From: Buxus sempervirens
Taxonomy: Eukaryota > Streptophyta > Magnoliopsida > Buxales > Buxaceae
Assembly: GCA_947561395.2 (NCBI GenBank)
Contig: OX387183.1
Coordinates: 16,729,402-16,793,401 of the forward strand
DNA length: 64,000 nucleotides
Direction of reading: 5' to 3'
The notes under the pieces: model-generated
Told to the model about the DNA's origin: nothing
Databases searched by the model: none
The model's input: the letters and a program-made list of their open reading frames with translations, nothing else
Position numbers and translations under genes: made by a program
Shown here: piece after piece, positions 11,772-22,599 of the stretch
Layout: the number at the start of each line of letters is the position of its first letter
Position numbering within the stretch: position 1 is the first letter of the stretch

Positions 11772-12039
11772 GATCTCAGTTGGAGTGAATTGGGGTGAGT
11801 TACATCATTAACCCAACTGGCCATACCTATTTGATGGTTTGTATTAATTAAGAAGGGGCATCGGATGAAGGTTCAATGTGGGTTTTGAAAAACCCCTAAC
11901 CCAATCCTATAAGTATATGTATAACCCATGCTAGACCTACTCCACATCTTATCACATCAATATTAGGCCAGTTGATGCGGTAAAAACTTTTAATATATTT
12001 GTATGTTTAAATAAAAAATATATTTGTATATTTAACCCC

Positions 12040-12116
12040 AAAGGGTTGGCCTGGTGGTCAAGGCTTGGGGCTTGTGGGTGTGCTCTCTCCATGGTCTCAC
12101 AAAAAAAAAAAAAAAC
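12040..12116 (+). mobile_element. SINE-like tRNA-derived fragment with poly-A
   Basis: GGTTGGCCTGGTGGTCAAGG is close to the RNA polymerase III A-box region of plant SINEs. It is followed within ~60 bp by a run of fourteen A residues. No good B box was found. Short and truncated. Confidence 0.35.
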
Positions 12117-13806
12117 CTTCCTTTCCACTTGCGTGAATAATCTAGCCAATCTGTGGTGGTTATATCATTTTGAAGGTCTATAATAAAAATATAATAAAAA
12201 TCATAGTGTTAAATGCCCTTCATATAGGAATGGAAATAATACAGGCTAATCGTTCACATTCTCTGATCTGGCCCTATTAGTTAGGATTTGATAATTTATA
12301 GATCGGGTAAGGTACAAGTTTTGTTTTAGCCCGATCCACCCTAGGTTGCCATAGACCAAATTTTAATATTAGATTAAGGTTTAGTATTGGTTAAATGGCT
12401 GTTAAGGGTTGCTAAACCCTTCAGCCATTCCTAACTTAAGGCTACCTAAAAAATTTATTTTAGAAGTTGGTATATGCAAGAGTTAATGTTGGGATATAGT
12501 ATATACTAGTTGTTCTACCAGTGCTAAGCGTAGAACCATATATATTTAAATATATTATTTTTAAATAGCTTAAAATAACCACTATAATGAGTAATTATAA
12601 TACTTGGACGTTTTTTTACCATGTGTAAGAATGCCGGTAATTTATTTATAGTCCAGGATTTTAATGGCAAAAATTCCTTATGTTATTAAATCTTTTATAG
12701 GCAGGATTCAATATTTTGCTAGTTGTTTTTAGGCTGCCAATAAAGTCCCTTTTTTAGTGAAAATTATGCTATTTTCATCTATCGTACACTAATGATGTAA
12801 TTGTTCTCGTTATATGGATAAGCTTTCATTACTTAGTGAAAATTATGCTATTTTCATCCATCGTACTCTAACTTGCTCCTATCAGTTTGGTAGTGAGGAC
12901 ACAGGTTAATCAACAGTTATTAATTAACTATTATTTAATAATTAAATAAGAATTATTTAATTAAAGGATTACTATTATAAAAACATTGGGATAACACACT
13001 TAAATTATTTAAATAAATAATAATTGTTTAACTAATTAAAATCTAATTGAATTTTATTATATTAGTAAAATAAATATTTCCCGTAAAAAGAATAGTAAAA
13101 TAAATATTTTAAGTGACGCCCAAAAGGGCCACTTTAAATAGTGTCTCATTACTATTGTTAAATAATAGTAAAATAAATATTTAAATTAAGATATATCTAA
13201 AAATTAAGTATTCTTTTTTGTTTTCATTTTTAATAATTATATATTATTATAATTCAAAGATATAAACATCAAACGTAAATCTTTTGATGAAGAGACACGG
13301 CAATAGTAGATTCATCCTTTTTTAAGTTATGGGTTTCTAGGACTTTGAAAAAATAAGGATTAATTAATTATATAATTTAATTTAGTTAAAGATAATATTG
13401 GAGAAGTAGATTCATCAAATGTAAATCTTTTGATGAAGGGACATAGCAATAATAGATTCATCAAACTTTTTTAAGTTATGGGTTTCTAGGATTCTGAAAA
13501 GATAAGGATTAATTAATTATATAATTTTAATTTTGTTAAAGATAATATTGGAGAAAGATATCATGTCCACATGGAGGTCACAATATATATTAAGAAATTG
13601 TTTATTTTAAATAAATTATTTTGATATGGGCCCAAAAGGGCCATTGGAGAAAGAAGGGGATGTCCACGTGGAGGAGAAAGAAGGTGGTGTTTTTGTACTC
13701 TGCTTTAGTGTATATATATATATATGATATGGTAAAGAGGAATGTTCGAATAATCTTAGACGTGCTAGTTAATTTTTGCTAAAACATTGCTTTAGATAGC
13801 CATGCC

Positions 13807-14857
13807 CAGGGTTGCTTAACGGGCCAGCCCGACATAGCACGAGCATGCCCCGCCTCCCAGGTGGTTGTGACGTGCCCGACCCATCACCGAAAACCCAGGC
13901 ACGGCCCAGCCCGTGGCACAACTAGTGTTGGGCCGTGTCATGACGTGCCTGGTGGGCAAGCGGGCTGCTCGCCGGCCTGGGGTATTTTTTTGCAAACAAA
14001 AAAAAAAGGAGAAAATGGAAAAAATAGTAAAACATAAAAAATTATGAAAAATATGTTTATTATACACAAAAATGTCTTACACATACTGGGATAGAATTTG
14101 CTCAAAAAAATTAAATAAATAAATTAATACAAGTACAAGTGTACAACTTTGCAAATACAACAATACTTATACATGGTACACATGCACAAATAATACTGCA
14201 TCACTATAGAATGAGCACATCCCAACTCGGTTGGCACCCACTCATCTATCTTTTATTTGCAGTTTCAGGAAAAAAAAACCAAAGAAAAAGTAAAGTTTCT
14301 AAACTTTGATTACAAAAATTTAATAATGTAGAACCTTTCAAAAGCAAGCATGAGATCACTAAAACCAAAATGTAACCAATGTAATCAACATAACCATAAC
14401 GATAAAGAAATTGACACGAGAAATCTACAGAGTGATGAATTATACCATGTTGACTGAAGATTCAGATGAGGAAGATTTAGATGAGGATTGTATCTAGGAA
14501 ACATCACATTGCACCCCAAAAACATCAAATCAAGATCACGTGGAAGAGAGAATCAGATGGATTGGGAGAGAGAATAGATCTCACAATGCAGTTAAATCAG
14601 TCCCGCTCTAAATAACCTCCTCAAAACAAGCTTAACAAGAAAAACCATGATAGTCAAGAAGCTAGACTAGAGTACAAAAACCTAAAACAGGACAAACAAG
14701 CTGAGATCTTTTACCAAATTCCATCCCATTCTCTAGAATCCCCATACGAGCGTGTCTAATCTAACCGCCTTATTAATTATATATATTTAAATATATAATT
14801 AATAATTTGAACACGTTTCAAATTAGTATGGATCTATATATAATCAAATAAAATATA

Positions 14858-14894
<37 letters not shown>

Positions 14895-16243
14895 TAATAA
14901 GGCGGTTAGATTGGACACGCACGTATGGGGATTATGGACAATGGCATGGGATTTGGTAGAAGATCTTAGCCTGTTTGTCCTGTTTTAGGGTTTTTGTACG
15001 CTAGTCCAGCCTCTTGACTGTCATGGTTTTTCTTGTCGAGCTTGTTTCGAGGAGGTTCTCCAGAGTGGGGCTGATTTAATTGCATTTCGAGATCTGTTCT
15101 CTCTCCCCGTCCATCTGATTCTCTCTTCTACGTGATCTTGATTTGATGTTTTTGGGGTGAAATGTGATGTTTCTCGATGCAATCCTTGTCTGAATCTTCC
15201 TCATTTGAATCTTCAGTCAACATGGTATAGTTCATCACTCTATAGATTTCTTGTGTCGGTTTCTTTATTGTTATGGTTATGTTGATTACGTTGGTTACAT
15301 TTTGGTTTTAGTGATCTCATGCTTGCTTTTGAAATGTTCTACATTGTTAATTTTTTTTCTAATAGCTTGTTCTTCTAATAATAAATTTTTTGGCAATACA
15401 TTGCCTATAGTAAAGTGAGGAATAATGTATGCAAAAATGCACCAGAAAATTCTCAGGTAACTGGAGGGGTCACAAACGGTCTCTCTTAAAACCTAGTTTC
15501 CTTAGGCAATTATCTCGTCTTTTGTGACAAAACTTTCCTAGAGATGCACTTAGCTGCACAATATGTCACCCACTATACTAGGCTTTCAAATAATAAGAAA
15601 GGTAGAAGGAGAGACTTACTTATATATATAATATTTATAATGATTTTAAAATCAGAAAATTAAATAGAAGAATACCTCTTGAGAATGAAGCTTGAACTTT
15701 GCAGTTGAAGCTGTCAACTTCCAGAGTCCACTTCCCACCTTTGATGCTTGAGTAATTTAAAAAAAAACTATTACTTGATAGCTACAGAGATGAAGAGAGT
15801 AAGAGAGATTGTAGAAAATGTGTGGTTTGGAGTGGGAAGGGTTAGGCCTATTTTTAAAAAACCAAAAGTGGTTTTTTACCACCTCTACCCTCAAATATGG
15901 CTGTTTTTGGTTGTTGGGGGATAAAATTGAAAAAAAAAAGGACAAAAATAGCACTTTTGGTGGGAACGGCTTGCCGTTTTCATGCCAGGCTGGCCAGCCT
16001 AGTCGGGCCCAACGATAGGCACTTGTGCACGACCCGAATGGCCTGCACGATGCGAGCTGTGTCGCTTGTCAGCCAGGCGGGTCATGCCTTGACAGGCTGG
16101 GTGCCAGGCTCCCTGGGCATGGCACGGCCCGCTAGGGGCCACGGGCTGTGCCGTGCCAGCCCACTAGCAGACTGGGCCGAGCACGGGCACGCTTTTAGCT
16201 TGTTGAGTCGTGCAGTGCTGGCTCGGCCCGATAAGCAACCTTG
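13807..16243. mobile_element. hAT-type element, 2.4 kb, with internal giant foldback
   Basis: The left terminus CAGGGTTGCTTAACGGGCC is inverted at the right as GGCCCGATAAGCAACCTTG. The flanking 8-mers GCCATGCC (13,799-13,806) and ACCATGTC (16,244-16,251) match at 6 of 8, fitting an aged 8-bp hAT target duplication. GC-rich ends (13,810-13,980; 15,960-16,240) contrast with an AT-rich middle. No transposase was recognised; the ORFs in the GC-rich ends look like composition artefacts. F-box paralogous sequence resumes directly on the right. Confidence 0.65.
14316..15351. repeat. Large inverted repeat (~470-bp arms, ~100-bp AT loop)
   Basis: Left arm about 14,316-14,788 and right arm about 14,892-15,351 are reverse complements with scattered mismatches. 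Examples are AAGCAAGCATGAGATCACTA against TAGTGATCTCATGCTTGCTT, and CTAACCGCCTTATTAAT against ATTAATAAGGCGGTTAG. The loop contains an AT dinucleotide tract (14,862-14,891). A transcript across it would form a very long duplex. Confidence 0.85.
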
Positions 16244-16249
16244 ACCATG

Positions 16250-16700
16250 TCTTAACATTTTTTCAAATGTAAAAATGTCCGAAGACATATATCCTTACAA
16301 ATTTTAGTTTCTCAAATAAAAAAATATTTGACAAATTACATTCAAATCTTTTAACGTAAGAAAATGAAAAATAAAAATCAAAGCACTAATAAAATCCAAA
16401 ATTGTGGAACCTAACCATGCTCATTCAAGTTTTATAAATCCATATCACTCTATTTAAAAATCCTTCGCCTTGTATTAGTTTTTTTATCATAAGTATGAGA
16501 ACACGAATATCTCTTATCATCCTTCAAGGAGTAGAATGTGAGCTCATCATGGGACCAAGTATTGTAATAAATTTTGTTCTGCGGTGCTCTTGTGGTCTTT
16601 GTCCCAGAAATAGTAAACGATCTCATAAGCTTTAACTTTGAACCATGTCTTTTTCAATCAAATCTGTAAGCATGAACTCTTCGAGAGCATATATCCGATC
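16250..16700 (-). pseudogene. F-box/DUF295 copy 1, 3' fragment
   Basis: About 16,409-16,695 on the minus strand matches the 3' ends of the F-box copies at 20.3-22.5 kb and 34.2-35.0 kb. Readable pieces include WSHDELTFYSLKDDKRYSC, with stops and frameshifts elsewhere. Sequence at 16,250-16,409 matches the 3' flank of copy 2. The F-box domain and most of the propeller are missing. A decayed duplicate. Confidence 0.7.
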
Positions 16701-16849
16701 TGAATAGAATCTAAACTGAAATCATATATATACCTGCCCAGACCAGAGATAGGTTAAACCTTAGACTCTTTGTGGACCTTATATAAACCACGGTTTAAGA
16801 GAAAATGATTTGCCTTAACCTTGCCGTAAGCTTTCTATCCACTCTGCCG

Positions 16850-18200
16850 CGCTGCAACTGTTGCTTGCGACAATGGGAGGGACTCTGTCTTCTCCGTTCG
16901 TCAATGATGAAGGCCGACGACGACGTACCAGCTAACCTCCCTAGTCCCCCTCTCTTTATCTCAAGCACTCTCATTCCCGATTCCCTGGTGATCAGTCTGT
17001 TTCCCTTTCCTGTTCTTGGTTAGACTCGAAGAAACAGGTATTCTGTTCTTCCACCCATGCGATCTTTAGTTTATCCTCTGTTTTCGATTTAGAATTGACC
17101 TGATTGCCTTTGTTTATTGTTATTATTATTATTATTATTTTTTGTTTTAATGATGATCTGTGATCTTCTGTTTTCTGACTTGTGAGGTTTTGTGTTAGAT
17201 TGATAGGTAAGTTCTTTCGATTTAAAGGTTTGTGATGTCTCTCTTTCAATGCAATTGGGTTTAACGAATGGTATTTTCTGTAGATTTTGACTGGTTAGAT
17301 GTTATCATTAACTACAATGTGATTAAACATGGCCTCAGTTTTTTTTTTAAAGCTTTAAATTAATTGGAAAGAAGAATATGGTCATGTTGTTTACTGTTAG
17401 CTATCGATCTTGTTTATTCGTTTTTTTTCTTTTCAAGTAATGGGTTTCCGTGTTTCTGATCTGAAACTTTTTCAAATCGGATTGAATTCGGATTTCGATT
17501 ATTTGGTCGGATATCAAATTCGGATGCTCTATATGAATTTGGTTTCGAATTCAGATTTAGATATAAAAGATCTGTTAGATTTCGGATTGAATTCGAATCA
17601 TGATAGATCATACCGTATTCGACCGATTGCCACCCCTAGTGTGACTTACACCGGTAGATATTCCTGTGACCTACACTGGTCTATAAAAAGACTTTATTGA
17701 AATAACATTCTCTCTCTAGAGCCTCTCTGATGATTTGTTTCATATGATCTTATTGTGAATACTCTTTCTTGGCGCAGGCTGGTGATTCTAGTCCTGAGGA
17801 ACTGGCAACTGCCACTCAGATCCATGGTCCTTACATGCCCATCCTACGCGAGAAGCCATCCGTCTATCTTGTGAAGATTACAGATGAGATGAAATCATTC
17901 AAGGCTTATGCTAAGCTTCGTGTTGAGCAGGTGAACACGCGTCTAGTTGGTGCCAGGATGAAGAAGGCTGCAGAGGCAGAGAAGGATGAGAAGAAATAAT
18001 CCATTCAACTCTTCGCTAAGTTCGCTTTCCTGTACTGCTAATGCGAGTAGTTTCCAAATTTTGGCTAGAGTTTCTTTACCGAACCTACCTCACACATATT
18101 TTTTCAAACTTAATGTGGTTAAATATATGATTTTGTGGTTTTTTGTGTGGCTAATTTCACTCTTGTGGATCTATGTTGATCTTTATACCTTTAGTTGGAT
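16850..18200 (+). CDS. Small plant protein gene, about 80 residues, two or more exons
   Basis: The last coding exon is 17,778-17,999, after a good acceptor (TTGGCGCAG). It encodes [20 protein letters not shown], then [20 protein letters not shown], then [20 protein letters not shown] and an acidic/Lys end to a TAA. The sequence is uninterrupted, hydrophilic at the C-terminus and protein-like in codon use. Exon 1 is uncertain. One option is ATGATGAAGGCCGACGACGAC with donor near 16,925 (phase 0, giving MMKADDD). The strong donor AAACAG/GTATTC at 17,036 would otherwise mark a non-coding leader exon. The intron contains a hAT MITE relic. I do not recognise the family with certainty. A probable 3' UTR follows to about 18,200. 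Confidence 0.6.
17434..17639. mobile_element. hAT MITE relic (GGATTCGAAT family)
   Basis: This intronic stretch is dense in CGAATTCGGAT-type motifs and ends ATTCGACCGATTGCCACCCC, close to the right end of the complete MITE at 41,447-41,995 (CGACCCATTGCCAGCCCTA). It is shorter and degraded. Confidence 0.5.
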
Positions 18201-18394
18201 TGGGATCTGAGAAATATTTCTGCTGCTCGTGTGCTCTTCTTTGCTTCAGTTCTCACTAAATCAGTTTTCCCTTAAATATTTGTTAGCGAAAGGTATAGAT
18301 TCTTGTCACAATCAACCATTTAAGCCGTGAAACATAAAAAATCTTTCACCATGCCTGCATTCAGTATGGAGCGATGCATTATATTTAATACGAG

Positions 18395-18630
18395 AAGGCC
18401 CTCTGGGAAGTGTGCCAAACAAAATGTGCAACTTTCCATAAGAGTCATAATACAGCAATGCCATTAATACAAGGATAACATTGTCAAGACTCTCTCAAAT
18501 CTTCTAAAAACCCCTTGGGAAGTGTGCCAAACAAAATGTGTAACTTTCCACAAGAGCCCTTATACAGCAATGGCCTGATTTATTAATAAAAGGATAAAAT
18601 TGTCAAGACTCTCTTGAATCTTCTAAAACC
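18395..18630. repeat. ~112-bp imperfect direct duplication
   Basis: GGGAAGTGTGCCAAACAAAA occurs at about 18,405 and 18,517. Both are followed by AACTTTCCA, TACAGCAATG and TTGTCAAGACTCTCT. Confidence 0.8.
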
Positions 18631-18633
18631 TAA

Positions 18634-19382
18634 GGTTGTGTTTGGATAGCCGGATTAAATTGGAAAGTCTGTTGGGAAAGTGATATGGCTGAAAGTAATA
18701 TTCCGGATAGTGAAAGTTAACTTTCCAGAATGTTGTTTGGATGCATCCGGAAAATTTATGAAAACTGATGGAAAGTCCTGGTTGTGCTATTTGGTTAATC
18801 AGAATGAATGGGAAAAGTGTTATAATTTCCTATTTTGCCCTTTAATTTTGTCGATATAAAAACATATAAAATTGAAAAAAAAATTGCTATAAACACTAAC
18901 ACCTTATATGAATAAACTTAACCTTTTGAGTAAATATATATATTTTCAGTTTAATATAAAGAAAATATTAGTAATCCCATATATATTTCTTTTATTTAAA
19001 ATTTTTTTGAAAAAAAGGACATGCAACACTTTACCCCTTTTTTTAACTTTAGTTTTTCTTTTTTAAAGTGAAATACACACGACACCCAACTCATTGTTTT
19101 TTTTATTTAAATATTTAATAAAAGACAAGTTATACACCTAAGGAGGGTTTGAAACAAAAAAGAAGGGGCAAATAGGTAAGAATATAAATTACTTTTGATT
19201 TTCTGGCAAAATCTGACCATTTTGGTCGGAAAATGAAATGGGGCAAAACAAGCGTTGAAAGTGGTTTGACGGCTTTTATTTTCAGTGGACCCCACACTTT
19301 CCGGGTATCCAAATGCCAAAGTTTTGCAGGAAAGTTGGCTTTCTTACAAAATCCGGAGAAATCCGGCTATCCAAACGCAGCA
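18634..19382. mobile_element. PIF/Harbinger-type MITE, 749 bp, TSD TAA
   Basis: The left end GGTTGTGTTTGGATAGCCGG is inverted at the right as CCGGCTATCCAAACGCAGC. It is flanked by TAA at 18,631-18,633 and 19,383-19,385, the 3-bp target typical of PIF/Harbinger. AT-rich interior, no transposase. Confidence 0.75.
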
Positions 19383-19454
19383 TAACTGATTTCGTGGAGT
19401 TGATCCCTCCCTCCTGCACCCTGCTAATAGTTATTTGCTGGAGAAGGTAATTAA

Positions 19455-20327
19455 GGCTGCGTTTGGTAACGCTTTTCGGAAGTACTTTTTTGCTTTTGAA
19501 AGCAAAAAATTGCTTTTAAAAGCAAAAGTACCGTTTGGTAACGCACACGAGAAGCAATTTACTAAAAGCAAAGAAGCAATTTTATTGCTTTTCACCGGAA
19601 GCAACAAAACGTTGCTTCTCAATTTTTTACAAAATTGCTTTATTGCTTTCAAAACCCCTTGATACCCTATTGCTTTATTCCTATATTAAAGATGATGCCT
19701 CCATACTCACTTAAGAAGCAACAACATATTGTTATTGCTAGAGCCGGCAAAATGCTACCCGACCCGACAGATCAACCCGATTATAAATGGGTTGGGTTGA
19801 CCCGTTTATTAATTGGGTTGGGGTTTCCCCAACCTGCCAGTAATCGGGTCAACCCGATTATGACCCGCCAACCTGACGGGTAACCCGATTTTTAAAAAAA
19901 AGATGGCAAAAGTATCATGTTTCAACCCGATTAACCCCAAAACCCGACCCGAACCCGGTACAATTAACCCCCCAACCCTAATTTAATAATATTTTTTGAA
20001 AAATAAAAAAATAACAATAATAATAAATGGGTTGGCGGGTTTGGGGTTTTCCAACCCGCCTTAATTTAGTCAAACTCGATTATGACCCGATTAACCCCAA
20101 CCCGACTATGACCCGACCCAAACCCGAGTGTGTACAATACTTTTATGGAAGCAAAAAGCAATTTCTATGTTACTGCAATTACCAAACATGCTTTTTTGCT
20201 TCTTAGAAGCAAAGCAAAAGTTTACTAAACGCATTTGCTTCAAGAAAAGATCTTTCAAAAAGCATAAAATTGCTTTTTTGCTTTCTTTTTTAGAAGCAAA
20301 AAAGTAAAAGCGTTACCAAACGCAGCC
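19455..20327. mobile_element. PIF/Harbinger-type MITE, 873 bp, TSD TAA, with nested ACCCG-rich insert
   Basis: The termini GGCTGCGTTTGGTAACGC and GCGTTACCAAACGCAGCC are perfect inverted repeats, flanked by TAA at 19,452-19,454 and 20,328-20,330. The paralogous segment near 33,547 (GAAGGTAATTAAAGCGTTG) is an empty site, so both borders are firm. The interior is rich in AAAAGCAA/TTGCTTTT motifs. From about 19,740 to 20,140 lies a different, ACCCG/GGGTT-rich sequence that looks like a nested element. Confidence 0.88.
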
Positions 20328-20330
20328 TAA

Positions 20331-22533
20331 AGCATTGGTTTAGGCAACCATGCATGTCTCAACCATGTAACAATGTTTGAAGACATGTACTTTTCTGTAA
20401 AAATTTTCGGTCTCTCAAATATAAAAATTGACAAACTAGATTCAAATCTTTTACTGTATAAGAGGGGGAAAAAACCCAATGCACCACAGTAAAATCCAAA
20501 ATTAGGGAACCCAAGCATGCTTATTAAGGTTTTATCCAAATCACTCCATTGAAAAATCCTTCGTCCAGTATTAGTTCTCGTCATAAATATCAGAACCAGC
20601 ATTTTTAGTAAAATCGATCGGCATTGGCTAGTGGCACGTTTCACTAGCTAAATGCCGCTATTAGCATTTCTTCATGAAATGCCGATGAGTTTCAATGAAA
20701 CGCATTGATTTTTTGATGCGTTTAGTCGAAACTCTTTTTTTTTTAATTTTTAAGTCATCGATTTGGGCGAAAATTTCGCCCAATTCGACGATATTTCACC
20801 TATAACAAACAGAGATGAGTGTTTTTGCGTTTTCTTCTTCAAATCTTGATGATTTTGGGTGAAATCTGTCTCAAACATCATCTTTTGTCAAGATCTTGGT
20901 TCTAGAAACAACATAGGCACGATTTGGAGTGGGATTTGAGGTCATACGATGTTTGTGCTCCATATTGAAGAAGGTAAACGTCTATTTCTTGATTTCTTCT
21001 ATTTTATAGCCTTAAATGTATTAGATTAAGCTGAAATTAGGATATGTTATGCATCGGCACCCGATTTATTGACGGGTGTCGTTATTTATAATTTTTTTTT
21101 CAAAATTAATTTTTTTAATTATTTGTGCCGAAAATTAATTAAAAATAGGAAAAAAATATACAAAAATACAAAAAAGTATGTTATAAATTAGTTAAAATTA
21201 CTGTGAATGCCATGTATAATTATCTATAAATATTTGTTTGACAATTAATTTTTTAAATTATTTGTGCTGAAAATTAATTAAAAATAGGGAAAAATATAAA
21301 AAATACAAAAATCATGTTATAAATTAATAAAAATGATTGTGAATGCCATGTATATCTATAATTGTTTGCATGAAAATTAATTTTTTTAATTATTTCTCAT
21401 GAAAATTATTGCATCGGCGTGCCTCCAAAATTTCTGCTAGAACTGAGCACAGGCCATTTTTCCCCTGTTTCGTCAATTTTTCGTCGGCGTGCCCTTTTTT
21501 TTTCAGGGAACGGCAGGTCTAGTGGCACCGATATTGAAAACCTTGATCAGAACATGAACGTATGGGACCATCCTTCAAAGAGTAGAATCTGAGCTCGTCA
21601 TGCGACCAACTATGGTAATTAATTTTGTTCTGCATCTCCGGTGCTCATTCAGTCACCGAAAGCGATGCTTGTCCCAGAAACAGTGACCGATCTCCTAAGC
21701 TTTTAACTTTGAGCCATGTCTTCTTCAATTCATCAAGCCTGTAAACATAAACTCCTCTTGAGGATGTTAGAACCAGAATGAGATCCCCTCAGACTCGACC
21801 AAATATGCTCTTTCATCAAACAAACAGAATCCATAGAAGGCACTCCTCCCTCCATATCCACAACATAAACGCTTCCCTTGAAGAAAGCTGCATTCTGCAT
21901 ATATAAAGCGTCTGGGTAACTACATCTGAAGGTGTGAGTAGTCCATGTTGGATCTCCATGACGATCGACATCTACAGAACCTGATTTGACTTGGATTATA
22001 AACCATGACGAAGAACACGCAATCTGGGGAAGTTGGATTATAAGCCACATTCTCCATGACAATGTGGCTGCGACAAAATCCCCATCTAGAATCAAATTTG
22101 GGAGGTCAATTCTCCTCTTGGCGAAGGGATTGTATAGAAATATTAATAGAGGTCTAGATTGCATCCAAGGTCTAGATTGCGTCGGAGAAAGTAACATCCA
22201 CCACTGCTTTGAAGTGCATATGCCGAGTACTGAAGTACCTACCTGGAGGTTGTTGATCTCGCCGGAGAATATCTTCTGGCTTGAGGGGTCGAAGAGCTTC
22301 CAATGTCCCAATGACGATGAACGAGGCTTGGTGCAGTGATGATGAATTTGTTTGTTACATGAGACAAGGAGTGGTAATTGGGTCATGGAATGGACAGGAT
22401 GTAAGGATCGCCAGTTCTTGCAAACCGCACGAAAGCGCAACTGATCTGCAAAGGAAAGGCGATCTAAGATCAGTCCCCGGAGCTCCTTTGGAAGATCACA
22501 CCACTTTACTGAGGGTTGAAGCTTGTATGCCAT
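20331..22533 (-). pseudogene. F-box/DUF295 (SKIP23/KIB-like) gene, copy 2, decayed
   Basis: The ATG at 22,533 gives a 266-residue frame. Residues ~10-45 form an F-box (VKWCDLPKELRGLILDRL, LRFRAVCKNWRS), followed by DUF295-type propeller blocks (WKLFDPSSQKIF, LLIFLYNPFAKRRIDLP, GSVYVVDMEGG). F-box proteins are substrate adaptors of SCF ubiquitin ligases. Relative to copy 3 the frame is lost near 21,840 by deletion and frameshift. The remaining C-terminus (YRLDELKKTWLKVKSLGDRS) is in another frame, with a stop, and the 3' part is split by the element at 20,597-21,545. A truncated F-box protein could still be made, but a pseudogene is more likely. Confidence 0.72.
20597..21545. mobile_element. 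hAT-type non-autonomous element, 949 bp, TSD ATCAGAAC
   Basis: ATCAGAAC flanks both sides (20,589-20,596 and 21,546-21,553). Copy 3 of the F-box segment has the uninterrupted site (AAATATCAGAACACGAATAT near 34,245). The ends are weakly inverted (CAGCATTTTTAGTA and CAATATCGG-type). The interior has about 2.3 direct copies of a 130-140-bp AT-rich unit at 21,100-21,400. No transposase. Confidence 0.75.
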
Positions 22534-22599
22534 GACCTTCTTCTTCTTCTTGGATTACCACCTTGTCTTGTCTGAACTAATTGATGTGCAGTTGAAAGA

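Larger units (their letters stand above)
11266..13730. other. AT-rich intergenic DNA, no gene
   Basis: Apart from the foldback element and SINE-like piece listed separately, I see no coding sequence. It includes a direct duplication of 146-bp period (GTAAATCTTTTGATGAAG at about 13,275 and 13,421). The far right end (GGTAAAGAGGAATGTT near 13,731) resembles sequence left of the large Harbinger element (about 26,452), so the three-copy F-box duplication begins about here. Confidence 0.5.

Noticed and set aside
12040..12116. tRNA gene
   Set aside because: Only an A-box-like stretch; no cloverleaf or B box.
15897..16244. 115-residue plus-strand ORF and overlapping minus-strand ORFs
   Set aside because: They lie in the GC-rich subterminal part of a hAT element. 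The composition is biased and frames are open on both strands.
17769..17777. Alternative TTG start giving MAQAGDSS
   Set aside because: TTGGCGCAG is the intron acceptor; plant nuclear genes rarely start at TTG.
21986..22535. Plus-strand ORFs over the F-box copy
   Set aside because: Antisense shadows of the F-box frame.
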